64,000 nucleotides of DNA, taken from NCBI RefSeq assembly GCF_900176535.1, contig NZ_FWXT01000001.1, positions 3,348,001 to 3,412,000 of the forward strand, written 5' to 3'. The DNA comes from Pedobacter africanus. Its GTDB lineage: Bacteria > Bacteroidota > Bacteroidia > Sphingobacteriales > Sphingobacteriaceae. Below, piece after piece: positions 1 to 8,864 of the stretch. Positions within the stretch are counted from its first letter, which is position 1. The number at the start of each line of letters is the position of its first letter. The position numbers and the translations under genes were made by a program. The notes beneath the pieces were generated by a model. It was not told where the DNA came from, ran no database searches, and saw only the letters and a list, made by a program, of their open reading frames with translations.

Positions 1-2289
1 GTGCGAGATCACCAGGATAGATGCCGAACCCCAAGGAGCAGAAGATACCGCATGGATAGATTTTTCGTTATTGATGTCTACAACCGCATGGCCAGGTAAA
101 TAAGGTGCCAGGTGTTTGGCTACTCCAATTGGTCCCATGCCAGGGCCACCGCCACCATGAGGGATGCAGAATGTTTTGTGCAGGTTTAAGTGACAAACGT
201 CAGCACCGATATGGCCCGGACTGGTCAGCCCAACCTGTGCATTCATGTTTGCACCGTCCATATACACCTGTCCGCCATGCTCATGGATGATGTTACAGAT
301 GTCTACAATACTTTCTTCAAATACCCCATGTGTAGAAGGGTAGGTTACCATTAAACAGGAAAGATTTGCAGCATGCTCTTCAGCTTTCGCTTTCAGGTCA
401 TCTACATCTATGTTCCCATTTTCCATCGATTTAACGATCACGATCTTCATGCCTGCCATTGCAGCAGAAGCCGGGTTGGTACCATGTGCAGAGGAAGGAA
501 TCAAAGCAATGTTACGGTGGGCATCGCCACGGTCGTTGTGATAGGCCCGGATTACCATTAAGCCTGCATATTCACCTTGTGCGCCTGCATTTGGCTGAAG
601 GCTCATCGCTGCAAAGCCAGTGATTTCACTTAACCATTTGTCCAGTTCATTAAACACAGTGTAGTAACCTGCTACCTGATCCGCAGGGGCAAATGGATGT
701 ATTTTCCCGAATTCAGGCCAGGTTACCGGGATCATTTCCGTAGTTGCATTCAGTTTCATGGTACAGGAACCCAATGCAATCATAGAGTGGCAAAGCGAAA
801 GGTCTTTGGTTTCCAGCGATTTGATGTAACGCAGCATTTCATGCTCTGAATGGTGTGCGTTAAATATCGGGTGGGCCAGGTAAGCAGAGGTACGTTGTAA
901 TGCAGCAGGAATAACCGTTGCCAGGTTTTTGTCATCAGCCAGTTCAACTGCATCAGCAGCAATGGCTTTCACTTTTGAAAAAATCTTCACCAGCAGTTTA
1001 ATATCTTCAAAAGAAGTGGTCTCATCCAATGCAATGGTAACGATGCTGCCATTGTAATGCAGGTTGATTTCGTTATCTATACATTCCCGGTGGATAGAAT
1101 CCGCAAGATCACCCAAGTCCAGCTGGATGGTGTCAAAATAAGCTTTATTCAGTTGCTTATAGCCGATTTTTTCCAATGACTTAGCCAAAGTAACGGCCAG
1201 CCCATGTGTACGCTCGGCAATCAGCTTTAGGCCTTTTGGCCCGTGGTAAACGGCATAAAAGCCAGCCATAATGGCCAGTAAAGCCTGTGCGGTACAGATA
1301 TTGGAAGTCGCTTTATCTCTGCGGATGTGCTGCTCCCTGGTCTGTAATGCCATGCGCAGCGCGTAATTGTTGTTGCTGTCTATCGTTACACCGATGATAC
1401 GGCCTGGAATAGAACGTTTGTATTCATCTTTAGTGGCAAAATAAGCAGCATGTGGACCACCAAAGCCCATTGGAACACCGAACCGCTGAGTTGTACCCAC
1501 CACTACATCAGCACCCCATTCTCCAGGGGGCGTAAGTAGGGTCAGGCTCAGCAAATCTGCCACAACTGTTACTTTTACATTTTTATCATGTGCTTTTTGT
1601 GCAAAACCGCTATAGTCAAATACCTCGCCATTTCCCGCTGGATACTGAATAATGGCACCAAAAAAATCTTCAGTAAGTTCAAAAGACTGGTGGTCGCCAA
1701 TTACCAGCTCAATACCATAAGGATTGGCGCGGGTTTTTAGAATATCAATAGTCTGAGGAAACAGCAGTTCAGATACAAAGAATTTTGTAGCCTGCTGGTT
1801 CTTCTTTAAGCTGTATTGCATAAACATAGCTTCTGCCGCTGCGGTACCTTCATCCAGTAAGGAAGCATTGGCAATTTCCATCCCGGTAAGGTCAATTACC
1901 ATGGTCTGGAAATTTAATAAGGCCTGTAAACGGCCCTGAGCAATCTCGGCCTGGTAGGGTGTATATTGCGTATACCATCCCGGGTTTTCCATTACATTAC
2001 GTAAAATAACCCCCGGTGTAATGGTGTCGTAATAACCCTGACCGATATAAGATTTAAAAACTTTATTTAAAGAGGCTGTTTGTTTCAAGGCTGCCAGGTA
2101 GTCTGTTTCAGATTTGGCCTTAGGCAAATTCAGCGGCTGCGCTAACCTGATTTTTTGCGGAACAGTTTGTTCAATCAGTTCGTCAACAGAACCCACACCA
2201 ATAGTGTGTAGCATTGCATTGGTATCCTGTGTGTTGGGTGCAATGTGGCGGTCTTTAAAGTCCTCTTTGTAATGAATATTTAAGCTCAT
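1..2289 (-). CDS. gcvP: Glycine dehydrogenase (decarboxylating), glycine cleavage P-protein, 3' part outside window
   Basis: This is the PLP-dependent P-protein of the glycine cleavage system, which decarboxylates glycine and passes the aminomethyl group to the lipoyl arm of the H-protein in the cytoplasm. The minus strand reads open from the ATG at 2289 to the window edge, giving 763 residues. The family is about 950-960 residues, so roughly 200 C-terminal residues lie outside. The N-terminal half carries the typical KEDFKDRHIAPN start region. The PLP-binding lysine sits in the motif NLHKTFCIPHGGGGPG as Lys705, followed by the glycine-rich loop. It is a single-chain P-protein, not the split two-subunit form. 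An exact Bacteroidota -7 box lies 25-32 bases upstream of the ATG. Identification is very secure. Confidence 0.97.
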   Translation of the reverse strand, partial: MSLNIHYKEDFKDRHIAPNTQDTNAMLHTIGVGSVDELIEQTVPQKIRLAQPLNLPKAKSETDYLAALKQTASLNKVFKSYIGQGYYDTITPGVILRNVMENPGWYTQYTPYQAEIAQGRLQALLNFQTMVIDLTGMEIANASLLDEGTAAAEAMFMQYSLKKNQQATKFFVSELLFPQTIDILKTRANPYGIELVIGDHQSFELTEDFFGAIIQYPAGNGEVFDYSGFAQKAHDKNVKVTVVADLLSLTLLTPPGEWGADVVVGTTQRFGVPMGFGGPHAAYFATKDEYKRSIPGRIIGVTIDSNNNYALRMALQTREQHIRRDKATSNICTAQALLAIMAGFYAVYHGPKGLKLIAERTHGLAVTLAKSLEKIGYKQLNKAYFDTIQLDLGDLADSIHRECIDNEINLHYNGSIVTIALDETTSFEDIKLLVKIFSKVKAIAADAVELADDKNLATVIPAALQRTSAYLAHPIFNAHHSEHEMLRYIKSLETKDLSLCHSMIALGSCTMKLNATTEMIPVTWPEFGKIHPFAPADQVAGYYTVFNELDKWLSEITGFAAMSLQPNAGAQGEYAGLMVIRAYHNDRGDAHRNIALIPSSAHGTNPASAAMAGMKIVIVKSMENGNIDVDDLKAKAEEHAANLSCLMVTYPSTHGVFEESIVDICNIIHEHGGQVYMDGANMNAQVGLTSPGHIGADVCHLNLHKTFCIPHGGGGPGMGPIGVAKHLAPYLPGHAVVDINNEKSIHAVSSAPWGSASILVISH

Positions 2290-2313
2290 GAAGTCTATGA
2301 ATAAAAAGTTGCG

Positions 2314-2321
2314 CAAAGGTA
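2314..2321 (-). promoter_or_regulatory. Putative -7 promoter box of gcvP
   Basis: The minus strand reads TACCTTTG, an exact match to the Bacteroidota consensus TAnnTTTG. It would place the transcript start about 20 bases before the gcvP ATG. No clear -33 TTTG is seen at the usual distance, so this is a partial promoter call. Confidence 0.55.
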
Positions 2322-2380
2322 ATAAAAAATACCCTTAGCTTCAGTTAAAAAGACAGCATAAAACTTTAAGAAATTGGGTT

Positions 2381-2953
2381 TTATTCTCCGGAAACCGTCC
2401 AGCCTGATTCTTTTTTGAATTTCAGTTTAAAAGTTTTGGTTATAAAACTACTGCCTGTATTTTTGTCCTTGTAAAAAACACTGAATGCATTTTTGACTTT
2501 TTTGAGCATAACTGTAACTTTTGCAGTTTTGTTATTGCGCTTTTCCACATTGACAGGCTTGTCCTCGTCAAGCGTGTATTCAATTACTTTAACAGTGACT
2601 TTGTTTTCTTCCTGTTTCAGCACAAAAGGCTTTGATTTGTCTGTGAGGCTCAGCAGGTAGACATAGGCGCTGTCTTTAGACAGGAACTTTTTCTTTTGTT
2701 GCTGCAGTTCCATTTCTACAAAGCCCTTTTGTTCCAGCTCTTTATATTTTGCTAACTCCGTTTTGTCGCTTTTGCTTTTAAATTTCAATTCTCCGAGCTG
2801 CAGCTTTTCGGTTTCGTATACAGGGTTCGTTTTCAGGTAATCCGTTACAATAGCTGTTGCAGTTCCCTGATCTAAAACCGCATTGTTGCTGCAAGAGACA
2901 GCAAAAACAAGGAGTAAAAGGTATAAGCAGGCAGTTTTTTTTACGCTTTTCAT
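2381..2953 (-). CDS. Hypothetical lipoprotein
   Basis: This 190-residue protein has a lipoprotein signal: a basic N-terminus, a leucine-rich core and a cysteine at position 21 in FAVSCSNN. It is therefore probably anchored in the outer or inner membrane facing the periplasm. The mature part is very rich in Lys, Glu and Thr and looks like beta-strand-rich soluble sequence. I recognise no catalytic motif and cannot name a family. It starts 10 bases after the end of pdxJ and is probably co-transcribed with it, although nothing in the sequence links it to vitamin B6 synthesis. Confidence 0.8.
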   Translation of the reverse strand: MKSVKKTACLYLLLLVFAVSCSNNAVLDQGTATAIVTDYLKTNPVYETEKLQLGELKFKSKSDKTELAKYKELEQKGFVEMELQQQKKKFLSKDSAYVYLLSLTDKSKPFVLKQEENKVTVKVIEYTLDEDKPVNVEKRNNKTAKVTVMLKKVKNAFSVFYKDKNTGSSFITKTFKLKFKKESGWTVSGE

Positions 2954-2963
2954 AGGGGAGCCG

Positions 2964-3683
2964 TTAATGTTTTAATTGTTTCAGGTATAGCTGTATGGTG
3001 TTCTCCAGACCTAAATAGAGCGCGTCGCTGATCAGGGCATGGCCGATACTGACTTCCAGTAAACCCGGAATGCTCTGTGCAAAATACTTCAGGTTATGCA
3101 GGTCAAGATCGTGCCCGGCATTAATCCCCAGACCAAGTTCATTGGCCTTATGGGCTGCTGCAACATAAGGCAGTACCGCTTTCTCCCTGTTGTCGTAATA
3201 ATTGTGTGCATAGGCTTCCGTATACAACTCAATCCTGTCCGTGCCGGTCAACACGGCCGCTTCAATCATTTCAACCACCGGGTCAACAAATATAGATACC
3301 CTGATGCCTTCTGATTTAAACAAGGCCACCATCTCTTTCAGGTATGCTGCATGCTTTATCGTGTCCCAGCCATGGTTGGATGTGAGCTGTCCCTCTGCAT
3401 CTGGCACCAGGGTAACCTGGGCAGGTTTATTGGCCAGTGCCAGGTCTACAAATTTCTGCTCCCGGCAATTGCCTTCTATATTGAATTCGGTAGCAATTAC
3501 GGCTTTCAGATCGTAAACATCCTGGTAGCGGATATGCCTTTCATCGGGGCGGGGGTGTACAGTGATCCCCTCTGCACCAAAGCGTTCGCAATCTAAGGCC
3601 ACTTTAACAAGGTCCGGATTATTACCGCCGCGGCTATTGCGGAGCGTAGCTATTTTGTTGATATTTACAGATAGATGTGCCAT
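2964..3683 (-). CDS. pdxJ: Pyridoxine 5'-phosphate synthase
   Basis: PdxJ condenses 3-amino-2-oxopropyl phosphate with 1-deoxyxylulose 5-phosphate to form pyridoxine 5'-phosphate, the ring-closing step of DXP-dependent vitamin B6 synthesis. The protein is a cytoplasmic TIM barrel of 239 residues, the normal family length. It shows the conserved N-terminal strand LSVNINKIATLRNSRGG, the motif GITVHPRPDERHI and the C-terminal SIGHALISDALYLGL. I chose the ATG at 3683; a TTG two codons upstream is possible but would add nothing conserved. A perfect -7 box lies at 3687-3694, so close that the mRNA may be leaderless. Confidence 0.96.
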   Translation of the reverse strand: MAHLSVNINKIATLRNSRGGNNPDLVKVALDCERFGAEGITVHPRPDERHIRYQDVYDLKAVIATEFNIEGNCREQKFVDLALANKPAQVTLVPDAEGQLTSNHGWDTIKHAAYLKEMVALFKSEGIRVSIFVDPVVEMIEAAVLTGTDRIELYTEAYAHNYYDNREKAVLPYVAAAHKANELGLGINAGHDLDLHNLKYFAQSIPGLLEVSIGHALISDALYLGLENTIQLYLKQLKH

Positions 3684-3686
3684 GCA

Positions 3687-3694
3687 CAAATATA
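3687..3694 (-). promoter_or_regulatory. Putative -7 promoter box of pdxJ, immediately before the start codon
   Basis: The minus strand reads TATATTTG, an exact TAnnTTTG match, ending three bases before the ATG. With the usual spacing, transcription would start at or within a base or two of the start codon. No -33 element is evident. Confidence 0.45.
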
Positions 3695-3712
3695 AAATAA
3701 ATAATCTTTCCC

Positions 3713-5278
3713 ATGTCGATACGATCTCTCTTTGTTTTAATCCTGCTGACCGGCTGCTGCGGCCTTACCTATGCACAAAAGGATTCTGCCGCTTTTAAAG
3801 GTTATCCGGTCATTGCCCATTCAGATACACTATTTCATATCAGGAATAAACTGGGCTCCCTCTCGGCTCCCGAAAGGGCGCAGCGGACTTCCGGAAAGGT
3901 AGAGGCACTTGCCGAAGATCTGCTGTTTGTGCCGGACTCCCTGGTTACCGAGAACGACTCGTCGCTGGTAGCCATCGTTTACAAGGGGAATGTTTTATTA
4001 AGTTTGTCAAAGGCCGACGCGGATTCGGTAAAGATGGACAGGGAAGTGATGGCAAAAGCTTACCAGGAGATCATCATTAACAATATTCATAAATATAAAA
4101 GTGAAACTGACCTGACCGAATTGCTCAAGCGTGCAGGGCTGGGCCTGCTTATCCTGTTTGTGCTTGGCCTCTGTATCTATTTCCTCAACAAGTATTCAAA
4201 CCGTTTTAATGCCTGGCTGCGTGTAAAACTGCATCAGAAGATCGTGGGTTTTAAGATTAAAAACTACGAACTTATCAACAGGAAAAATGAGTTGCTGCTG
4301 ATCAGTAAGCTGCTGAACCTGGTTAAGTTCATCGTGATCATTATCCTGATCTATCTTACCCTGCCCGTTGTATTCCGGCTTTTTCCCTGGACAAAGCCCT
4401 GGAGCGATAGCCTGATCGGCTTTGTGCTTAACCCGCTAAAGAACATATTCCAGGGGATCATAGATTTTATCCCGAAACTCATCACAATCGCTGTTGTGGT
4501 AATGGTATTTCATTACATCAAAAAGGCAATTAAATTCCTGTCCGATGAAATTGAGGCTGAAAAGTTAAAGATCAATGGTTTTTACCCGGATTGGGCAAAA
4601 CCAACTTTTAATATCGTTCGGATAGTCCTGAATGCCTTTATGCTTGTGGTAATCTGGCCATTTATTCCCGGCTCCAATTCCGAAATATTTAAAGGGGTAT
4701 CTGTTTTTTTAGGTCTGCTGATCTCCTTTGGCTCCTCCTCCGCCATCAGCAACGGGGTGGCGGGAATGGTTATCACCTATATGCGGCCTTTCAAAATCGG
4801 GGATATTGTAAAGATTGGTGATACTACAGGTGCTGTGCAGGAAAAGTCGCTGCTGGTAACACGCATCCTGACTTTCAAAAATGAAGTCATTACCATTCCG
4901 AATAGTGCAATATTAAATGGCAATACCATAAATTACAGCAGTATGGCCAACCAAGACGGTCTGGTGCTGCACACTACAGTCACCCTGGGCTATGATATCC
5001 CCTGGACAACTGCCCATGAACTGCTCATTCAGGCGGCCATGACTTCCGAAGGTGTGATCAAAGAGAAAAAACCTTTCGTGCTGCAAACCAGCCTGGAAGA
5101 CTGGTACGTTTCTTACCAGCTCAACGCCTACATCGACAACCCTAAGAGAATGCCCGCCATTTATTCAGAAATTCATAAAAACATTCATATTGCATTTGAT
5201 GAAGCAGGGGTAGAGATGATGTCGCCGCATTACCAGGCCATCAGGGACGGGAATGCAAGTACGGTGACAAATCCATAA
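3713..5278 (+). CDS. MscS-family mechanosensitive ion channel protein
   Basis: This is a 521-residue member of the small-conductance mechanosensitive channel family, which opens under membrane tension to release solutes during osmotic downshock. An N-terminal signal segment (residues 1-21, ending TYAQ) is followed by a periplasmic region of about 115 residues. Membrane segments lie at about 141-160, 203-224, 252-272, 301-319 and 328-356. The last is the pore-lining TM3-like helix, SFGSSSAISNGVAG. The beta domain follows with RPFKIGDIVKIGD and TGAVQEKSLLVTRI, as is typical of MscS. It is longer than E. coli MscS (about 286 residues) because of the periplasmic region and extra helices. It is divergent from pdxJ and probably monocistronic. 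Confidence 0.9.
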   Translation: MSIRSLFVLILLTGCCGLTYAQKDSAAFKGYPVIAHSDTLFHIRNKLGSLSAPERAQRTSGKVEALAEDLLFVPDSLVTENDSSLVAIVYKGNVLLSLSKADADSVKMDREVMAKAYQEIIINNIHKYKSETDLTELLKRAGLGLLILFVLGLCIYFLNKYSNRFNAWLRVKLHQKIVGFKIKNYELINRKNELLLISKLLNLVKFIVIIILIYLTLPVVFRLFPWTKPWSDSLIGFVLNPLKNIFQGIIDFIPKLITIAVVVMVFHYIKKAIKFLSDEIEAEKLKINGFYPDWAKPTFNIVRIVLNAFMLVVIWPFIPGSNSEIFKGVSVFLGLLISFGSSSAISNGVAGMVITYMRPFKIGDIVKIGDTTGAVQEKSLLVTRILTFKNEVITIPNSAILNGNTINYSSMANQDGLVLHTTVTLGYDIPWTTAHELLIQAAMTSEGVIKEKKPFVLQTSLEDWYVSYQLNAYIDNPKRMPAIYSEIHKNIHIAFDEAGVEMMSPHYQAIRDGNASTVTNP

Positions 5279-5296
5279 AAAAATGTAAAATATTTT

Positions 5297-5304
5297 TACT
5301 TTTG
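5297..5304 (+). promoter_or_regulatory. Putative -7 promoter box for the small TonB-dependent receptor gene
   Basis: TACTTTTG is an exact match to TAnnTTTG. The ATG at 5320 would then have a leader of about a dozen bases. This argues against the upstream TTG at 5302 as the start codon, because it overlaps the box. Confidence 0.45.
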
Positions 5305-5319
5305 CCGAAAAAACCACTC

Positions 5320-7335
5320 ATGAAAAGAACGCTCCTGTTATCAGCGGCAATGTTATGCACGGCAGTGGCCTTTGCTCAAAGTCCTGCCCAGCCATTTTCC
5401 GGCAAAAACATATGGAACGACCGACCTGATGTCATCATCAAGGCCGAAGAACTGAAAAATTTTCCCGGCGCCGAGCTCGCTGAAATGTTATACGGCCGTT
5501 TGCCCGGATTAGATCAACTCAATGCCGGCGGATTAACGGTAACTTTTATTGTTGATGGAGTGGTATGGCCAGGGGCCGATGCCCTGAGCATTCACAATAT
5601 TGAAGAGATTGCCTATTATCGCGGGGGCCTTAACAGTAAACTTGGCATTCAAAATATCAGTACAGGCGGGGTAATATATATCACTACCAAAACCGCGGCC
5701 TTTAAACAGCCCCTTGGCCTGACTTTTAACACTTTGCTGGGGGCCAATAGCCTGAAAACAAACGACAATAAAGATCATTCTACTTTTCAAAGTTATCAGG
5801 CTGCATTAGCACAGGGAACGGATAAGTTTGCCTGGCGTGCCGCAGCAGTTTACAACCGGAATGCGAGGAACCTGACCAGGTTTGATTTTATGAACCAGTT
5901 TCAATTGAATGCCGATCTCAGGTTCAGCCCCTGGAGTTGGATAGAGCTGGGACTAAAAACAAATTATGCCCCGGCAAAGGGGGATTCCCCGATTGATACA
6001 GACCCCGTTTCTGGCTTGGAAAAGCAATTAAAAAACAAGCAGGATAATTGGAATGGATCATTTTACCTGAAAGTGGAGCCACTGAAAGGCCTTCTAAATG
6101 AAACACGCCTGCAAAAGCAGCGTATCATCGCTGATTTCGATAGCTACACTGTATCAGCAAATGGCTCCAATGATGGTACACGCAATTATCAAACGAACCT
6201 TTTGCATTCCAGCTATAAGAATTTGACCGCCCTGAATAACCTCAGTTACAGTTTTAACCTCCATAAAGAGCAGATCAAAGCAAAAGCAAGTGCTATCTTC
6301 CAGTACAATCATATGAAATCAAAGTCAGATTTCAGTATGGCTTCCTACAGGAGTAAAACAGGCTGGGCGGGGGCTGTCAGCCCTGAGATGTCGAATACCC
6401 AGATGATGGAAACAGGCGCCAGGAGTTATGGCCTGGTTGGAGACCTTTCTTTGGATTTCTACAATATACTTTCACTAAAGGCCGGGGTTAGAAGGGATAG
6501 TTATACACAAGGCAATATCGGGCGCGCTTTTTATGCACCATACTTTTATGGGGGGCTGAGTTTAAAGCAGCTTGTGCTGAAAGATGTAAAAGCGGTGAAC
6601 GATTTTCTGGTTTTTGGGAGTTACGGACAATATCATGCTGATGCCCCTCTTGATTTGAACACCGGGGCGGGGATAACAGGTACTGGAATGACTACGATAA
6701 GTGGTGATTTTGCAGAATCGAATAAGAGCAGCATGGAAAGTTTTGGTGCAAAGCTAATGCTGTTTGACCGGGTAACCATTGGCGGGGACTGGTATAGGAA
6801 CGATCACTACGTTGTAATGTTACTCCCGGTAAGCCCTGGATATATTTATGTCGATTTGCCTGCTGAATACAGCAACTGGAGGATATGGGCTAATGCAGAA
6901 GTATTTAGGAGTACTGCGTTCAAGTGGAACATGGGGCTTAATATATTTAAAAACAATACTAAAATCGACCTGGCTTCAGCAGGGATTATGTTGAAAAACG
7001 ATCCGAATGCCTCAGCAGCACTTCAGACCGGAATGCAGCAGAATTTTTCTTATGCAAATTTTTCGCTGAACATAAATGGCAATGCCTATTTTGATCACCT
7101 TGTTTTTAAAACAGAAGGTACAAATACCGGTGTTCAGGTTATTGCAAATAAAGCTGATTTCATTAACCTCAATTACTTGTCTTTTGGTTATAATTTTAAA
7201 GGGAAGTTAAGGCCCAAGGCCTGCAAAAGTTTAAATGTAAGCCTGGTTGCAAGGAACCTGGTACAAGAGAGAAAAAACGTCCAGGATAACCCGGGTTCCA
7301 AAACAATAGGCTTTGCCATAAATGCAGGTTTTTAA
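5320..7335 (+). CDS. Small TonB-dependent outer-membrane receptor, SusC-like plug
   Basis: This is a 671-residue outer-membrane beta-barrel protein with a signal peptide (MKRTLLLSAAMLCTAVAFAQ from the ATG at 5320). The segment after the signal matches a shortened SusC/RagA plug: LKNFPGAELAEMLYGRLPGL, then FIVDGVVWPG, then GGVIYITTK. The rest is rich in alternating aromatic/polar strands and ends in an aromatic residue (NAGF), as barrel proteins do. It lacks the carboxypeptidase-like domain that normally precedes a SusC plug, and it is well below the roughly 1000 residues of SusC proteins. There is no SusD neighbour. The transported substrate cannot be deduced. A bidirectional terminator follows. 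Confidence 0.8.
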   Translation: MKRTLLLSAAMLCTAVAFAQSPAQPFSGKNIWNDRPDVIIKAEELKNFPGAELAEMLYGRLPGLDQLNAGGLTVTFIVDGVVWPGADALSIHNIEEIAYYRGGLNSKLGIQNISTGGVIYITTKTAAFKQPLGLTFNTLLGANSLKTNDNKDHSTFQSYQAALAQGTDKFAWRAAAVYNRNARNLTRFDFMNQFQLNADLRFSPWSWIELGLKTNYAPAKGDSPIDTDPVSGLEKQLKNKQDNWNGSFYLKVEPLKGLLNETRLQKQRIIADFDSYTVSANGSNDGTRNYQTNLLHSSYKNLTALNNLSYSFNLHKEQIKAKASAIFQYNHMKSKSDFSMASYRSKTGWAGAVSPEMSNTQMMETGARSYGLVGDLSLDFYNILSLKAGVRRDSYTQGNIGRAFYAPYFYGGLSLKQLVLKDVKAVNDFLVFGSYGQYHADAPLDLNTGAGITGTGMTTISGDFAESNKSSMESFGAKLMLFDRVTIGGDWYRNDHYVVMLLPVSPGYIYVDLPAEYSNWRIWANAEVFRSTAFKWNMGLNIFKNNTKIDLASAGIMLKNDPNASAALQTGMQQNFSYANFSLNINGNAYFDHLVFKTEGTNTGVQVIANKADFINLNYLSFGYNFKGKLRPKACKSLNVSLVARNLVQERKNVQDNPGSKTIGFAINAGF

Positions 7336-7352
7336 AGCGGAACAATCCAAAT

Positions 7353-7387
7353 AAAAAAAGCGTTGCAAATCCTGCAACGCTTTTTTT
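7353..7387. terminator. Bidirectional intrinsic terminator
   Basis: A perfect 15-base inverted repeat, AAAAAAAGCGTTGCA and its complement, surrounds the loop AATCC. It has a GC-rich core and a U-tract on both strands. It lies between the convergent TonB-receptor and ahcY genes and can serve both. Confidence 0.9.
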
Positions 7388-7404
7388 ATGTTAATCTGTT
7401 TGGA

Positions 7405-8721
7405 TTAGTACCTGTAGGCTTCCGGTTTAAACGGACCTTCTACAGGAACGCCAATATAATCGGCCTGGTGCTGATCCAGTACATCCAGTTCCACACCAAT
7501 TTTAGCCAGGTGTAAACGGGCAACTTTTTCGTCCAGGTGCTTAGGCAATACATAAACCTTGTTCTCGTATTTTTCCGGGTGCATCCAAAGCTCCAACTGT
7601 GCCAGCGTCTGGTTGGTAAAGGAGTTTGACATTACAAAACTCGGGTGACCGGTTGCACAGCCTAAGTTTACCAAACGGCCTTCGGCCAATAAGATGATAT
7701 CCTTACCGTCAATGGTATATTTATCTACCTGAGGTTTGATCTCTACTTTGGTATCGCCGTAGTTCTTGTTTAACCAGGCAACATCAATTTCATTGTCGAA
7801 GTGGCCAATATTACAAACGATGGTTTTATCCTTCATGGCTTTGAAGTGCTCAGCACGAACGATATCGCAGTTACCGGTAGTGGTTACCACAATGTCGGCT
7901 TCTTTAACGGCAGTAGCAAATTTCTTTACTTCATAACCTTCCATGGCGGCCTGCAGGGCACAGATCGGGTCAATTTCTGAAACGATCACACGCACACCCT
8001 GTGAGCTTAAAGATTCTGCAGAACCTTTACCCACATCGCCATAACCGGCAACAACAGCTACTTTACCAGCCATCATCACATCAGTTGCCCTGCGGATCGC
8101 GTCAACCAGCGACTCGCGGCAGCCGTATTTATTGTCAAATTTAGATTTGGTAACAGAGTCGTTTACATTGATGGCAGGTAAATGCAAAGTGCCATTTTTC
8201 ATGCGCTCATATAAACGGTGTACACCTGTAGTGGTTTCTTCAGATAAACCTTTGATACCGGCAATCAGTTCAGGGAACCTGTCGAATACCATATTGGTTA
8301 AATCGCCTCCATCATCAAGGATCATATTTAAAGGCTTACGCTCCGGACCGAAATGTAAAGTCTGTTCAATACACCAGTCAAAGCTTTCTTCATCTAAGCC
8401 TTTCCATGCATACACCTGGATACCTGCAGCAGCAATAGCAGCAGCAGCGTGGTCCTGTGTAGAGAAAATGTTGCAAGACGACCAGGTCACTTCTGCACCA
8501 AGTTCTACTAAAGTTTCAATTAAAACCGCAGTCTGGATGGTCATGTGTAAGCATCCTGCAATGCGGGCACCTTTTAAAGGTTTTGATGGTCCGAATTCTT
8601 CACGCAATGACATTAATCCGGGCATTTCTGCCTCTGCCAGCCCGATCTCCTTGCGGCCCCATTCTGCCAGTGAAATGTCCTTAACTTTGTAAGGAACATA
8701 AGTTGTCTCTACTGATGACAT
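7405..8721 (-). CDS. ahcY: Adenosylhomocysteinase
   Basis: AhcY reversibly hydrolyses S-adenosylhomocysteine to adenosine and homocysteine, relieving product inhibition of SAM-dependent methyltransferases. The 438-residue cytoplasmic protein has the usual length. Near the N-terminus it has GARIAGCLHMTIQTAVLIET with a substrate-binding region. In the middle is the NAD-binding signature AGYGDVGKGSAESL. The C-terminus, DVLDQHQADYIGVPVEGPFK, ends KPEAYRY, as in the whole family. A promoter with good -33 and -7 elements lies just upstream, and the gene appears to be monocistronic. Confidence 0.98.
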   Translation of the reverse strand: MSSVETTYVPYKVKDISLAEWGRKEIGLAEAEMPGLMSLREEFGPSKPLKGARIAGCLHMTIQTAVLIETLVELGAEVTWSSCNIFSTQDHAAAAIAAAGIQVYAWKGLDEESFDWCIEQTLHFGPERKPLNMILDDGGDLTNMVFDRFPELIAGIKGLSEETTTGVHRLYERMKNGTLHLPAINVNDSVTKSKFDNKYGCRESLVDAIRRATDVMMAGKVAVVAGYGDVGKGSAESLSSQGVRVIVSEIDPICALQAAMEGYEVKKFATAVKEADIVVTTTGNCDIVRAEHFKAMKDKTIVCNIGHFDNEIDVAWLNKNYGDTKVEIKPQVDKYTIDGKDIILLAEGRLVNLGCATGHPSFVMSNSFTNQTLAQLELWMHPEKYENKVYVLPKHLDEKVARLHLAKIGVELDVLDQHQADYIGVPVEGPFKPEAYRY

Positions 8722-8743
8722 ATTTTTTTGTTTAAATGAACTG

Positions 8744-8775
8744 CAAATTTACAGCATTTGCCGGTCAATAACAAA
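8744..8775 (-). promoter_or_regulatory. Promoter of ahcY (Bacteroidota -33/-7 type)
   Basis: On the minus strand TTTG (8775-8772) is followed after 20 bases by TAAATTTG (8751-8744), an exact -7 box. The predicted transcript start is about 20 bases before the ahcY ATG. Both elements and the spacing fit, so this is one of the best promoter calls here. Confidence 0.65.
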
Positions 8776-8864
8776 AGCTTACACTTAAGTTCCTTGGTCA
8801 TTGAAAAGTAAAGTGTGAAAAATCAAACCCTACTTTATATTTCTTGTTATATTTTCAAAAATAT

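Noticed and set aside
105..561. Two short plus-strand open frames near the window start
   Set aside because: Both are inside gcvP on the opposite strand, in the region encoding the PLP-binding lysine.
8844..8864. Upstream TTG start for the response regulator
   Set aside because: The added seven residues are not part of the receiver fold. The ATG at 8865 gives a standard N-terminus.
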